DNA of 64,000 nt from Sapria himalayana (lineage: Eukaryota > Streptophyta > Magnoliopsida > Malpighiales > Rafflesiaceae). The notes under the pieces were generated by a model that was not told the origin of the DNA, made no database searches, and saw only the letters and a list, made by a program, of their open reading frames with translations. Each line of letters starts with the position of its first letter. Position 1 is the first letter of the stretch. Below, piece by piece: positions 1-11,400 of the stretch. The DNA is taken from the NCBI GenBank assembly GCA_029783825.1, contig JAREIK010017250.1, forward strand, positions 1-64,000. Reading direction: 5' to 3'. A program made the position numbers and the translations under genes.

Positions 1-1163
1 AAATTCAATATAAACATTTTTATTGATAAATATTCTAATAATGATCAAAAAATAAATTAATAATCTATTATTAATAAGATAGATATCAATTAAATATAAT
101 TATAAAACCTTAAATGATTCAGAAGAAAAGCAAATATATTACTTAATTATAATTTTTTGTTTTGAAATTCTTTTTTCTTTTAAAAAGTTTATTTATAATT
201 TTTTGATGAAAAATAATTTATATAAATTATATTTGTCTAACTCAATTTATTTTGTAATTAATATTTATAATAAATAAACAAATAAATAATTAAAATGAAT
301 ATTTAAAATTATAATGAAAAAAAAATTAAGATTTATTATTTATTATTTAGGGATACCGGTTTAATTTAAATTAGATCTGTCTCACTAATAATTTATTTTG
401 TAATTAATATTTCTATAAAATAAATTGATAAATAATTAAAATAAAAATTTAAAATTAAACTGAATAAAAATTAAAATCAGATTTATGATTTATTATTAAT
501 GTATACAGTTTAATGGTTTAAGTATTTAGAGATTTTGTTGTTAGGAGTTTAGCGATTTATGTTTTTAGGCTTTTAGTGGTTTATAGATTTTATTTAAAAA
601 AATTTAATAACAAAACAAATTTCTATTATTTTTTATCATTTTCATAGGTTATAACATTTGAAAATATAATAATATTTAAAATTTTTTGAAATTTTAATAC
701 AATATTTTGTTATAATAATATTAATAATTATATATCATATAAATTCAATTTAAATAATTTTATTGATAGATATATATAATGATCAAAAATTAAATTTATA
801 AAATATTAATATTAAGATAGATAATAATTAAAAAATATTTACAAAACCCAAATTGATTCAAAATTAAAGTAACTTATATTACTTCATAATAATTTTTATT
901 TTTTTATTTTTATACATCTTTTATAAGCCTATATTTTTATTAGATTAATAATATTATTTAAATTATATTTGTCCCCCTCATAATTTATTTTGTAAAAAAA
1001 TTTCAAAATAAATACACTAATAAATAATTAAAATGAATATTTAAAAATATAATAAATAGCAATACAAATTAGATTTATTAATTATTAAGTAGTATTTAGC
1101 GTTTTAATAGTTTATATATTTAGGCATTACAGTGTTTAAGAGTTTACTAATTTAACTTTATAT
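1..1163 (+). repeat. A+T-rich satellite array, plus-oriented block 1 (end of V, W, start of V)
   Basis: The block holds the tail of one V monomer, one long W monomer and the beginning of a second V monomer. The W palindrome lies at about 639-664 with one imperfect arm. The octamer box follows the GTATAC motif near 500 and again near 1090. No reading frame of interest is present. The V half just before 1163 matches, in reverse complement, the DNA right of elements B (27951 onward) and C (41765 onward), so the three elements share a flank. Subtype letters are my own labels. Confidence 0.9.
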
Positions 1164-1171
1164 GCATTTAG
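1164..1171. repeat. Left target-site duplication of hAT element A (GCATTTAG)
   Basis: Eight bases directly before element A match the eight after it (7661-7668, GCATTGAG) with one mismatch. Eight base pairs is the usual hAT duplication length. The sequence is the reverse complement of CTAAATGC, which flanks elements B and C, and is one in-phase octamer of the monomer's TTTAG box. Confidence 0.85.
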
Positions 1172-1203
1172 CATGGTTGCTCACGGGTCTCGGATATTCA
1201 CAA

Positions 1204-1211
1204 CCCGACCT
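1204..1211. repeat. Left target-site duplication of nested hAT element N (CCCGACCT)
   Basis: These eight bases are repeated exactly at 4689-4696 on the other side of element N. Joining the flanks across N gives a continuous stretch of element A that aligns with element C near 41719-41727, which represents the unoccupied site. Confidence 0.93.
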
Positions 1212-1372
1212 TAGAGGTGACAAACGGGCTGGGCCGGCCAGGCCCGTTTTTATAGGGCACGAACGTGCTACCGTGCCAGGCCCCGCACGGCCCGTAGGCA
1301 CGGCAGGCCGTGCCGTGCCGTGCCGGGCCCGGCCTGTCCATATAGGCCGGAGCAGAGGCAGACCCAAGACTT
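1212..1372. repeat. G+C-rich left subterminal region of element N
   Basis: About 160 bp densely packed with short GGCC, GCACGG and GCCGTGCC words in both orientations, next to the TAGAGGTG end. In hAT elements subterminal short repeats are transposase-binding sites. The open frames here on both strands come from base composition and are not genes. The region is CpG-rich, in sharp contrast with the satellite. Confidence 0.8.
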
Positions 1373-1795
1373 GATTGGCAGAAATTTTTTTTTTAATTTT
1401 ATATATTGTAATGCTTAACAGCTTAAGTAAACAGTTTAGTATTAAATATAAATATTTTTAAAATGTTAAAAATAAAAATTAAATAAAAAACAAAGTTTAG
1501 AATTTTTTTTTCTCATATTCAAATTAGTTTAACTTTTATTATATTTAATAATTATATATTGAAGTTATTAATTTTTAAAATAAAATTTAAATGGTAAAAA
1601 AATAAATCAATATATTATGTTAGTAAAAATAAAAATTAAAAAAAAATTAAACAACACAAATAAAAAATTACCAATCATCCATTTGAAACCGATGGTCCAA
1701 ACAAAACAAGTATAAGTTTCAACACAATGTACAAACAAAGCATGCAAATACAATCAATAAAAAAAACATCAAAAACCAAAAACAGTAGATCATCA
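1373..1795. other. A+T-rich noncoding segment of element N, 3' of its transposase
   Basis: The stretch lies between the transposase stop and the G+C-rich end of element N, in the position of a 3' untranslated region. It is A+T-rich with runs of A and T. No coding feature or unambiguous polyadenylation signal was recognised. Confidence 0.6.
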
Positions 1796-3833
1796 TCAAT
1801 CGTCAATCGGCATATCATGAGAATCATCAGCCACAACATCAAGATCAGTATCATATAAATCATCATCATCGGCAATCAACTCGTCCGCCATCGTAGTCGA
1901 TGTGGATGCGACTGTAGTGTTTGTCCCAGTCCCAGCTCCAGCATGATCATGGATGCTAATCCTTGATTCCTCCCAATCCTTCAAACATGCCAAGGCCTCA
2001 ACCATATCTGGACGTAATCTCGATCTCCTATCCGAAATCAAGTTCACTGCAACAGAAAAAGCAGACTCCGATGTACGCTCGACACCGGAGGAGTCAGTAG
2101 ATTTCGTGCCATCCTAGATAGCATGGGATAGGTGGACTCATATGATTTCCACCACTGTAATAAATCAAGATTCTTAGTATCAGAATGTGATAGGATTGAG
2201 CAGTAATCGGTATCTAAGTACCGAAACAACTCACTCCTATGTGATGGTCCACCCCTACGTTTCCCCCTCACTAGCTTAATGGAATAAACGTTATCTCCGA
2301 ACAAGGTATCAATGTCCGTAATCATAGTCTCACAACCACCACCACCATACCTAGTATCGTAGTATGTGAATATGTCAATCAACTTCTCGTGAATGAACCC
2401 TTCAGGTGGCTCTTCCAGGTTCATGCACGAGAAAATGAAAGTCAGCGTGTTTTCTACCCCTTCCACCTTAGCCCTAGGGTCCATGCATGCAGCGAGGCAA
2501 TAAAGAGATGGAACGGTAGACCAGTACTTCAAGTACTTGGTCTCCATCTCTGAAACCATATGGCTAATAGTCGGGTCAGCTCGATACTTCCGAAACATGC
2601 TACTAATGTTGCATATGCACCGTAGTGCAATGCAAGTGGCGGGCTTATAAACCGACGAACACATGTTCGTCATGTCATAAAATATCTTCAGTAATTTCAT
2701 AAATGAAATTCTGAAGCCCAGTCAGTGTCATCAATAATAAGTTCGTCACTCTTACTATTGACGTAGTCGGATATCACGTGTTCGTATCCAACACATGATT
2801 CCAACATCAGGTACGTGTAATTCCAACGATGTCTCACATCTGATTCAATTTCTTCTTCTTAAGATTCGCAGACAAATAGAGAGTACCAAACTCTTGTTGT
2901 CTGCGAGGAGTGCGAATATACTTTAGTGCATTGTGTATATTATCCAACACGGGGGAACACACCTTCATACCCGCTTGAACAATCAGGTTAATCACGTGAC
3001 ACATGCATCTGACATGAAAGATCTCTCATAATGGTGCGTCTCTAATATTCCTAACAAACATATTGATCACTACTCCATTATTAGAAGCGTTATCAATGTG
3101 ACACTAATAATTTTATTTTGAATTTTATATTCCCTAAAGATTTTCATCATACACTCAAAAATGGCCGGGCCATCATGAGGATGAAGAATATCAGTGAATC
3201 CTAAAATTTTTTTTTGATTGTCCAATTAGAATCTACATAGTGACTCGTTAGACATGCATAAGAAGAATCATTGTGACTTGTCCATATATCGGACGTCACG
3301 GACACCACTCCACTATATGCCATAAATTCCTTAATAATTTTTTGTTTTTCTAACTTATATATCTTTAGTATGTCATTCCTAGATGTGGACCTAGGAATCC
3401 TACGATAGGAAGGCTGAAAATAAGTCTCCATGATGCGCACTACCCTTGGATCTTTCGAAAATCTGATGGGAAGACCCATCAATGTGATGAGCCTGGCCAT
3501 GCCGTCCCTACCCAACTCGCTGGAGTATACGAAGGGAGTAAACTTTGAGACTGAACTTGATCTAGACTCAAAAAATGTAGTGCCAAGTTCAGTTTGCCTA
3601 GGATCTAAGGGTCCATGTTTTTTGGTGCATAATTCGACATGCCTGTTAAGGTGTCCAGTCCCAAATGAACGCTTGCATGTTAATAGTCCCATACAATATT
3701 TGCACTGTGCCACTTCTTGTTCCTCACTCCTAATATTTTTTTGTGTTATAATTTTAAAATGAGTCCAAACTACAGAAGTCCTCCTAGTTTTTTGTTTTTT
3801 AGAACTTTGGGTTGAGACGACTGGAGAAACCAA
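1796..3833 (-). pseudogene. hAT transposase of element N, BED-finger type, frame-broken
   Basis: The N-terminal part (3833-3201, 210 aa) has a BED zinc finger with C44, C47, H65 and C69 in place. It is followed by SVTSDIWTSHND, which holds the first catalytic Asp (about D182). The second Asp motif, DNASNNG, is out of frame near 3090-3110, after an apparent one-base loss. CHVINLIVQAG follows, just after a CGA-to-TGA type stop near 3030. Another shift occurs near 2700, where FLKIFYDM-like sequence resumes (2700-2044). The C-terminal dimerisation domain starts at LLQWWKSYESTYP and shifts frame again at about 2062-2080. It then continues as ERTSESAFSVAVNLI and ends with an acidic D-rich tail at 1796. 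At least three frameshifts and one stop make it non-functional. No ATG in the preserved N-terminal frame was found just upstream of 3833. Confidence 0.88.
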
Positions 3834-4439
3834 AGTTTCAGCAGCCTCGACCTCTGTGTAACATTTTCATATTCCAAATTTAAATACGTGTCAGGTGTAT
3901 TTGTCATTTTTTATGTTTTTTATTTTTTCCTAATTTTTTCTAGAGAGAGAAACTTTAGAGAGATAAAGTGAAAAAAAAACATAAAATAAATTACCCGGTA
4001 AAAGCAATGAGGTAAGTCACATGCAAGGTGCACCGTAGCAAGCTCTGATGTTCAAAACTCAAGTCGAGTTTCATGAAAATCCAAGCCGAAAGCAAAATCC
4101 CGAGGCCCGAGAGAGAGATGCACGGTTTATGTGAGAGAGAGCAAGTTTTGAGAGGATATATGTTTTTGAAAAACATAAATGTTATAGGGAGGGTGGTAGA
4201 ATTTATAAATTAAAGATATTAATTTTTTATAAAAAAAGATATTTTTTATATATTTTATTGAATTTTAAATATATATTTAGGGGGCAGAATCATGAGGACA
4301 GTTGGATTCTGCACCCTAGCCATTGGAGGCGAATCCAACAGCTGAAAATCAATAACATTTGAATTTTTTTTTTCTGTTGGGATTGGGTCGGGAGTCGGGA
4401 CCATGGGTCGGGTCCAATCAGACCCGACCAGCAGTCTTT
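3834..4439. other. 5' noncoding region of element N
   Basis: The stretch lies between the transposase N-terminus and the G+C-rich right end. It contains A+T-rich tracts and a GAGAGAGA-like purine patch near 3945-3965 and 4110-4140. It would include the promoter and leader of the element, but no specific promoter motif could be assigned. Confidence 0.5.
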
Positions 4440-4688
4440 TTTTCGGGAGTGGCCGGGTCACGCCCACGCGTGCCCGCGTGAAACTGGCATGGGAAGAACC
4501 CATGCCGGCGTGCCATGCCACGGCACGAGTTGTGCTGGGCCAGGCACGGCAAGGCACGGCTCGTGCCTGTCCCGGGAAAGGCACGGGCCCAGGCACGGTT
4601 TAAAAACGTGCCTGGCCGGCCCAGGCACGGCCAAAATGTGCCATGCCTCGTGTCGGGCCGGGCCGGGCCGGCCTGGTTGACACCTCTA
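4440..4688. repeat. G+C-rich right subterminal region of element N
   Basis: About 250 bp rich in CACGG, GGCACGG, GGCC and GGGCC words, partly inverted copies of those in 1212-1372, ending in the inverted terminal repeat. It is probably the transposase-binding array. The overlapping open frames on both strands reflect a lack of stops in G+C-rich DNA. Confidence 0.8.
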
Positions 4689-4696
4689 CCCGACCT
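4689..4696. repeat. Right target-site duplication of element N (CCCGACCT)
   Basis: Exact copy of 1204-1211. It marks the outer boundary of element N and the point where element A resumes. Confidence 0.93.
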
Positions 4697-4856
4697 GAAG
4701 TCTTCTCCCGAAAGAATCGGGACTGACAAAATCCGTTGACTTTGACTTTTCCCATCCCGTTCTATCACGTATTTTTTCTTTCAGGATGGTTCAGATCTTA
4801 TGTAATATCCATCCCGATAACCGTCCCATCCTAAAAAACCGATACTAGAACCAGGA

Positions 4857-4880
4857 ATATATATATATATATATATATAT
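4857..4880. repeat. (AT)n microsatellite in the 5' region of element A
   Basis: About 12 AT units. The same site carries a much longer AT run in B (about 27764-27804) and a short one in C (about 41543-41552), so the tract has varied in length since the copies separated. Confidence 0.9.
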
Positions 4881-5239
4881 CATGAAGCTGCCACCAATTC
4901 CGCTATTGCCAATCCAATTCCGATGCACCTATTGCTATTCCAACGAGTTCCAGCCGCCTCACGCCGTTCCAGCCATGTTCAATTAGGTCTAGTTCTTGTT
5001 TGTCGCATTTGTGGTTGCCTCATCCATGTCTCAAATGCCACCAGCCTTTTGGTTTATTTTTCTAACGAGAATTGAGTGATTAATTAATATTATTATGTCT
5101 CAGTCAGTTTTGTTGAGTATTGGTTATGGTGTTGTCGTACGGTCGAATCAGTGGGCTGAATGTGTTACAGTCAGTTTTGTAGAGCTTGCTTGTTTGAAAT
5201 ATTTATATCTATTTATGGTTAACATATCATATTAATTAA
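4881..5239 (+). other. 5' noncoding region of element A
   Basis: The stretch is homologous to 27400-27740 of element B in inverse orientation. It lies between the AT tract and the likely start of the transposase, at an ATG near 5239. It may hold the leader and a 5' intron. No splice sites or promoter motif can be assigned with confidence. Confidence 0.5.
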
Positions 5240-6961
5240 TGGCAATGCTGATGGCACAATCCAACGGTAAATGAAAATTATAATAAATTGAAGATGATCA
5301 CATCTCAAATGATCAAAGTACTGGTAAATCCAATCATCATTTTTTCACGAACCCTCCTATTGTTAGGGCAGGTTCTTCAATTCCAATTGTAAAAGAAAGT
5401 CAAGGTACATTTGAACCTCAAGCTCATAAAAAGTATATGTCTGCTGTTTGGGAAACTTATGAGATATTAGTTGATTCAGAGGGAAATGAAACTGGTAGGG
5501 CAGCTTGTATATGATGCAGGAAAGAATACTTGGCAAAAAGTGATCAAGGTACCTCTAGTTTATGGAAATACTTGAGAAAGACTTGTAGGAAATTTCCACA
5601 CAAAAAAGAATTAATAGAAGCTCACAAAGGTAAAGGCAAGTCACAATCTTTGTTGAGTTTCTCTAAAGGTACTAGTTCACAGGATAACAAATTAACTTGT
5701 TGGCAATTTGATCAACAACTAGTTAGGGAGACTTTGGTGAAAATGATCATAAAAGATGGATTTCTTTTTTGTTTTGTTGAGAGGGATGAGTTTAAAAAGT
5801 TTTGTGAAGTTAGTGTCCTCAATTTAAAATTCCATCTAAGCACCCCACACCGAGGCATTGTTTTTCTTTATTTGTGAAGGAAAAGAAGAAATTATTTGAT
5901 AGCATATCATCTCATTGTTGTAGAGTTTCATTGACTACCAACACTTACTAGCATTCAAATTTGACTTATAAATGTTTGTCTATTCATTTCATTGATTCTT
6001 AATGGAATATGCATAAAAGGCTTTTGAACTTTTGTGTAATTAAAAGTCATTCTGGAGTTAATATTAGAAATGCTATTGAGTTTTGCATGAATCAATGGGG
6101 TTTGAGAAAGTTGATGTGCATTACTGTTGACAATGCATCAAATAATGATGTTGCACTTGAACAATTGAAAAAAAGGCTTGTGAAGAAATGTGTTGTACCT
6201 TTGAGTGGAGAGCATTTTCTTATGAGATGTTGTGCTTATATCCTAAACTTAATTATCAGAGATGGCATTGCAGTAGTTGAGGGTGCTATTCAAAAAATTA
6301 CAGCTGTGGTGAAATATGAGAGGAGCAGTCATATAAGACTAGATATGTTTAAGTTTGTGTTGAAGAAGCAAACTTGACATATAGATCTTCATTGCAATTA
6401 GATTATCCTACAAGATGGTATTCAACTTATTTAATGCTACAAATTGATATAAAATATCAAAAAGAATTTGATAAGTTGGAGGACAAAGACAAAAGGTTTT
6501 TGAAGGAGTTTGGTTCAAACGTAGAATTGATTTTGATCTTCTAAACCGGTGGAAGGTAAATGAGGTTAGGTATCCTTTTTTGGCAAATGTAGCAAGGGAT
6601 GTATTTGATATCCAAGCATCTACTGTGGCCTACGAATCTACATTTAGCACTGGGGGAGAACTTTAGATAAATTTAGGAGTTTCTTTAATACCTATTACAA
6701 TTGAAGTTCTCATATGTCTACAAGATTGGTTGAGAAGCTCAAGCAAACCTATTGAAATTGAACAATTAGTTCAAGACCTTGATGATAATGAATTAGGTTA
6801 GTATACAAATCTTGTAAATTTTAATTTCACTTTTACTTATTTTATTCATTCAATTTAATTAAAATATGGTCCAATTACAATTTTCAGAGGGATCACAATA
6901 TCCAAATATTCTTCCAACTATAGTTGGCGAACTAAATTTGAATGGGTGTATTAATTTTTAA
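5240..6961 (+). pseudogene. hAT transposase of element A (RICESLEEPER-type), broken and internally deleted
   Basis: The BED finger frame reads GRAACI, then a TGA stop at 5512-5514 where B has Trp, then CRKEYL. The stop lies between the two metal-binding Cys. After 5815 the frame shifts. The TTDTWTS motif of B has become TTNTY-stop at 5931-5951, so the first catalytic Asp is lost (GAC to AAC). A TAA at 6000-6002 is shared with C. The second-Asp segment is open (6009-6377: MHKRLLNFCVIKSH, TVDNASNND, MRCCAYILNLI). About 0.5-0.6 kb is missing at about 6522, where sequence jumps to the dimerisation domain (IDFDLLNRWKVNEVRYP, VAYESTFST). A 91-bp intron separates a short last exon ending with TAA at 6959-6961. 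Confidence 0.88.
6797..6887 (+). other. 91-bp GT-AG intron near the 3' end of transposase A
   Basis: The donor reads TTAG|GTTAGTAT and the acceptor TTTTCAG|AGG. Splicing keeps the frame and adds a last exon encoding EGSQYPNILPTIVGELNLN before the stop. Element B has an intron of the same length at the same place (25162-25252 on the minus strand), with a homologous exon encoding EGPQDPNIFPTIVDQLKW. The spliced frame in two copies supports a real ancestral intron. Confidence 0.75.
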
Positions 6962-7660
6962 GATAGTATTTTGTTTTTTTATTACTATTCCATCTTAGAA
7001 ATTCATGTCTACATGATTAACACGTTTTCATCTTTAGTTGTCCTTCTACAGTGGAGGAAGAAAAGGGAGGACTTGTAGAAAAGATAATTAATTGGGTTTG
7101 GATTTTCGTTGCTGTTCCTGGATGGACATTTGAAATGATAATTATCATTGTTGTTATTAGTTGTATTTTTTTTGTTATATTAAGCTGCCTAACTTTAGCA
7201 ATTACTTAAGTAGTAATTGATGCTACCAATGTTTGTGGTCATCTTTAGCTATTCCTTAATATTTTAAGTAATAGTTTAAAAAATGTAGTATTGCTATTAT
7301 GGTTAACTTTCACTTTGCGGAACAAAGCCAACTTGTGAAAAAACAAAGAACCAAATTAAGCACACAACTTGGTCCCGTTCTATTTAACATTTCTATCCTT
7401 TTCTGCACATCAAAGCTTTTGACAAGGTAATGGAACTCGTTTGTGGTATTCAGCCTATTTGACAAAACAAAATTGTCCCAATTTGAGTTTGAAAGATACA
7501 TAACTAAGGAATAATAAATGGTACAACAAAAGGTTTCAACATGAACTAACTTGACCAGTTTGAAAAAATAAATTGAAAAAAATGTCTAAAATATGTTCCG
7601 TCCCGGAACCATTTTATCCTACCCAAAATCCCCGATCCCCCCATCCCATGAGCACCACTA
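6962..7660 (+). other. 3' noncoding region and right end of element A
   Basis: This stretch matches 24279-25090 of B and 38953-39770 of C in inverse orientation. It includes a conserved segment (about 7300-7500) that is open on the opposite strand in all three copies, coding for VLCFFTSWLCSAK or similar. It ends with subterminal TCCC/GGGA-rich DNA and the terminal repeat. I see no transposase function in the opposite-strand frame. Confidence 0.65.
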
Positions 7661-7668
7661 GCATTGAG
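7661..7668. repeat. Right target-site duplication of element A (GCATTGAG)
   Basis: It matches 1164-1171 except for one T-to-G change. The satellite resumes with GGTTTATAGGTTTTATTT, as in empty V monomers near 9011-9030 and 11928-11943. Confidence 0.82.
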
Positions 7669-7728
7669 TGGTTTATAGGTTTTATTTAAAAAATAAAATA
7701 ACAAAAAAATTATTTTTATTATTTTTTG

Positions 7729-7760
7729 ATATTTTCAAAGGTTATAACCTTTGAAAATAT
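7729..7760. repeat. Representative monomer palindrome, 32 bp perfect
   Basis: The half-site is ATATTTTCAAAGGTTA, followed directly by its reverse complement with no spacer. The same palindrome, intact or with a few changes, is in nearly every monomer on either strand. With no loop bases it could form a cruciform rather than an ordinary hairpin transcript. Confidence 0.92.
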
Positions 7761-8067
7761 AATAATTTTTAAACTTTTTTTTCAAATGTGAATACAATAT
7801 TTAGTTATACTAATCATTATTTTATATATTATATAAATTCAATATAAACAATTTTATTGATAAATATTCTAATAATAATCAAAAAATAAATTAATAATCC
7901 ATTAATAATAATAGATATTAATTAAAATATAATTACAAAACTAAAAAAGATTCAGAAGCAAAGAAAAATATATTCTATATAATAATTTTTTGTTTTTGAA
8001 TTTTTTCTTTTTTTAATAAGTTTATCTATATTTTATTAATGAAAAATAATTTATATAAATTATATTT

Positions 8068-8345
8068 GTCTAACTCATAATTTATTTTGTAATTAATATT
8101 TATATATAAATAAACAAATAAATAATTAAAATGAATATTTAAAATTATAATGAAAAAAAATAGATTTATTATTTATTATTTATTGATACCGGTTTAATTT
8201 AAATTAGATCCGTCTCACTAATAATTTATTTTGTAATTAATATTTCTATAAAAATAAACTGATAAATAATTAAAATAAAAATTAAAATTATACTGAATAA
8301 AAATTAAAATGAGATTTAAGATTTATTATTATTGTATACCAGTTT
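8068..8345 (+). repeat. Internal tandem duplication that makes the long W monomer
   Basis: Two diverged copies of a segment of about 135-144 bp start at 8068 (GTCTAACTCATAATTTATTT) and 8212 (GTCTCACTAATAATTTATTT). Each runs through an A+T-rich body to a GATACC or GTATACC motif. The extra copy explains the roughly 737-bp spacing of W monomers compared with about 600 bp elsewhere. The same arrangement is seen near 240-500 and 51305-51580. Confidence 0.8.
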
Positions 8346-8470
8346 AATAGTTTAAGTATTTAGAGGTTTTGTTGTTAGGAGTTTAGCGATTTATGTTTTT
8401 AGGCTTTTAGTTGTTTATAGGTTTATATAAAAAAATAAAATAACAAAAAAATTTTCATAATTTGTTATCA

Positions 8471-8496
8471 TTTTCATAGGTTATAACCTATGAAAA
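8471..8496. repeat. Palindrome variant with matching changes in both arms (CATAGG/CCTATG)
   Basis: The 26-bp palindrome is perfect, but position 7 of the usual half-site has changed from A to T and the paired base has changed from T to A. It remains fully self-complementary. Confidence 0.92.
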
Positions 8497-11400
8497 TATA
8501 TTAATATTTACAATTTTTTGAAATGTGAATACAATATTTAGTTTTAATATTATTAGTAATTATATATCATATTAATTCAATATAAACAATTTTATTGATA
8601 GATAATATATTAATGATCAAAAATTAAATTAATAAACTATTAATAAAAAGATTTATTAAAAATTTTCACTAGATAATAAGAATTTTTAAATTTTATTGAT
8701 TCAAAATTAAAGTAAAATATATTACTGGATAATAATTTTTAATTTTTAAATTTTTACTTCTTTTAGAACCATATATTTTTTTATTAAAATAAATTAATTA
8801 AATTATATTTGTCCCACTCATACTTTATTTTGTAATAAATATTTCAATAAAAATAAAATAATAAATAATTAAAATGAATATTTAAAATTATAATAAATTG
8901 AAATAAAAATTAGATTTATTAATTATTAAGTAGTATATAGCAGTTTAATGGTTTATGTATTTATGCATTATGGGGTTAAGAAGTTTACGATTTAACTATG
9001 TATGTATTTAGTGGTTTATAGGTTTTATTTAAGAAAAAAAATAAAATTTTTTTTTTATATTTTGATATTTTCAAAGTTTATAACCTTTGAAAATATTAAT
9101 TTTTAAATTTTTTTCAAAAGTGAATAAATATTTATTTATAATAATCATAATAATTATATACATATAAATTCAATATAAATAATTTTATTGATAGATATTC
9201 TAATAATTATCAAAAATTAAATTAAAAATCTATTATGAATAAGATTGATATTACTTAAAATATAATATCAAAACTTAAAATGATTCAAAAGCAAAACAAA
9301 ATATATAACTAAATAATAATTATTTGTTTTTAAATTTTTATGATTTTTATAGGCTTATCTATTTTTTGATGAAAAATATTTTTAATAAATTATATTTTTA
9401 ATAAATTATATTTTTAACTCATAATTTATTTTATAATATATATATATATATATAACTAAACAATCAAAATGAATTTTTTAAATTAAAATGAAAAGAAATA
9501 AAAATGAGATTTATTAATTATTATTTAGGGTTACCTTTTAAACGATTATCTATATATGGGTATCGAGATTTTTTAGTTTAGTGATTTAAGTGTTTAGGCA
9601 TTTAGTGATCTATAGGTTTTATTTAAATAATGAAATCACAAAAAAAATTTTTTTTTGTTTTTTCACATGTTCAAAGGTTATAATCTTTGAAAATATAATA
9701 ATTTTAAAATTTTTTTCAAAAGTGAATACAATATTTAGTTATAATAATTATTAAATTTATTTATCATATAAATTAAATATACACATATTTATTGATAAAT
9801 ATTATAATAATGATCAAAAAATAAATTAATAATCTATTATTAATAAGTTAGATATCAATTAAAATATAATTACAAAACCTAAAATGATTCAGAAACAAAG
9901 TAAAATTTATTACTATATAATAATTTTTTGTTTTTAATTTTTTTCTTCTTTTAATAAGTTTATCTATATTTTTTTTGTGGAAAAATAATTTATATAAATT
10001 ATATTTTTTAACTTATAATTTATTTTGTATTTAATATTTATATAAAAATAAACATATAAATAATGAAAATGAATTTTTAAAATTATAATGAAAAAAATAA
10101 AAATGAGATTTATTATTTATTATTTAGGATATACGTGTTTAAAAAATTTATCTATTTAGGGTTTTCGAGATTAAATAGTTATTGATTTAAGTATTTAGGC
10201 ATTTAATCATTTATAGCTTTTATTAAAACAATGAAATAACAAAAAATTTATTTTTGATATTTTTTCACATTTTCAAATGACATAAATATTGAAAATATAA
10301 TAATTTTAAAATTTTTTATAAATGTGAATACAATATTTAGTAATAATAATTATTATAACTATATATAATATAAAATAAATATAAACACTTTTATTGATAC
10401 ATATTATATTAATTATCAAAAAATAAATTAATAAACTATTATTAGTATGATAAATATAAATTAAAATACAATTAAAAAACCTAAAATGATTCAAAATCAA
10501 AGTAAAATTTATTACTAAATATTAATTTTTTTTGTTTTTGCATCATTTTATAAGCTTATATTTTTTTTTTGATGAAAAATTTATTATTTAAATTATATTT
10601 GTAACTTATAATTTATTTTGTAATTAATATTTCTATAAAATTATTTAAATTATATTTAAGGTTTACGAGTTTAAAGGTTTAGGTATTTAGGGACTTCGGG
10701 GTTTATGAGTTTAGAGATTTATGTATTTAGGCATTTAATGGTTTATAAGTTTTATTTAAACAATGATATAACAAAAAATTTATTTCTGTTATTTTTTCTC
10801 ATTTCTGAAGGTTATAATCTTCGAAAATATAACCATTTTAAATTTTTTTTATATGTGAATACTATATTTAGTTATGATAATCTTAATAATTATATATCAT
10901 GTTAATTCAATATAAACAATTATATTGATATATATTATATTAATGATCAAAAAATAAATTAATAAACTATTATTAATAAGATAGATATTTTTTAAAATAT
11001 ATTTGCAAAGCATAAATTTATTAATAATCAAAGTAAAATATAATACTAAATAATAACTTTTTTGATGTTTTTCTTCTTTTTATAAGTTTAGATTTTTTGT
11101 TATTAAATGTAAATTATTTAAATTATATTTGTCTTCCACATAATTTATTTTTAATTAATAATTCTATAAAAATAATGTAATAAATAATTAAAATGAATAT
11201 TTAAAATTATAATGAATACGAATAAAATTGAGATTTAATATTTATTATTCGGGATATACTAGTTCAATGGTTTACGTATTTAGGTGGTTTGAGGTTTAAT
11301 GATTTAATTGTTTAGGATTTTAGTGATTTATAGTTTTTATTTAAAGAATTAAAAAATAAAAAATTAAATTTTTAAATTTTTAAATTTTTTTAATTTTGGA

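Larger units (their letters stand above)
1212..4688 (-). mobile_element. Nested hAT transposon N (Dart-like ends), defective, 3477 bp
   Basis: The terminal inverted repeats are TAGAGGTGACAAAC at the left and, read inward from the right, TAGAGGTGTCAACC, with two mismatches in 14 bases. They are flanked by a perfect 8-bp duplication, CCCGACCT. Both subterminal regions are strikingly G+C-rich with many GGCC and CACGG words, unlike the surrounding DNA. The TAGAGGTG start followed by GGCC-rich DNA resembles the rice Dart/nDart hAT group, from memory and not checked. A broken transposase runs on the minus strand. Element N is in A but not in B or C, so it arrived after the A/B/C insertion. Confidence 0.92.
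1172..7660 (+). mobile_element. hAT transposon A, defective, split by nested element N
   Basis: This is a degenerate hAT element with its transposase on the plus strand. Without the nested element N and the extra 8-bp duplication it is about 3.0 kb. The left end has decayed (CATGGTTGCTCACGGG, where the B and C ends read TAGGG or similar), while the right end ATGAGCACCACTA is the inverted counterpart. Elements B and C are homologous over most of their length, but A lacks about 0.5-0.6 kb of the central transposase region at about 6522. Its relation to the satellite is identical to B and C in both site and relative orientation. It cannot make an active transposase. Confidence 0.88.

Noticed and set aside
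1158..1374. Overlapping open frames on both strands in the G+C-rich left end of element N
   Set aside because: They lie in low-complexity GGCC/CACGG repeats with few stop codons. The peptides are Ala, Arg, Gly and Pro runs with no domain.
3430..3762. 110-residue plus-strand frame opposite the N transposase
   Set aside because: It is the antisense shadow of the BED-containing transposase segment.
4255..4768. Several 60-116 residue open frames at the right end of element N
   Set aside because: Same reason: composition-driven frames over the subterminal repeats, overlapping each other on both strands.
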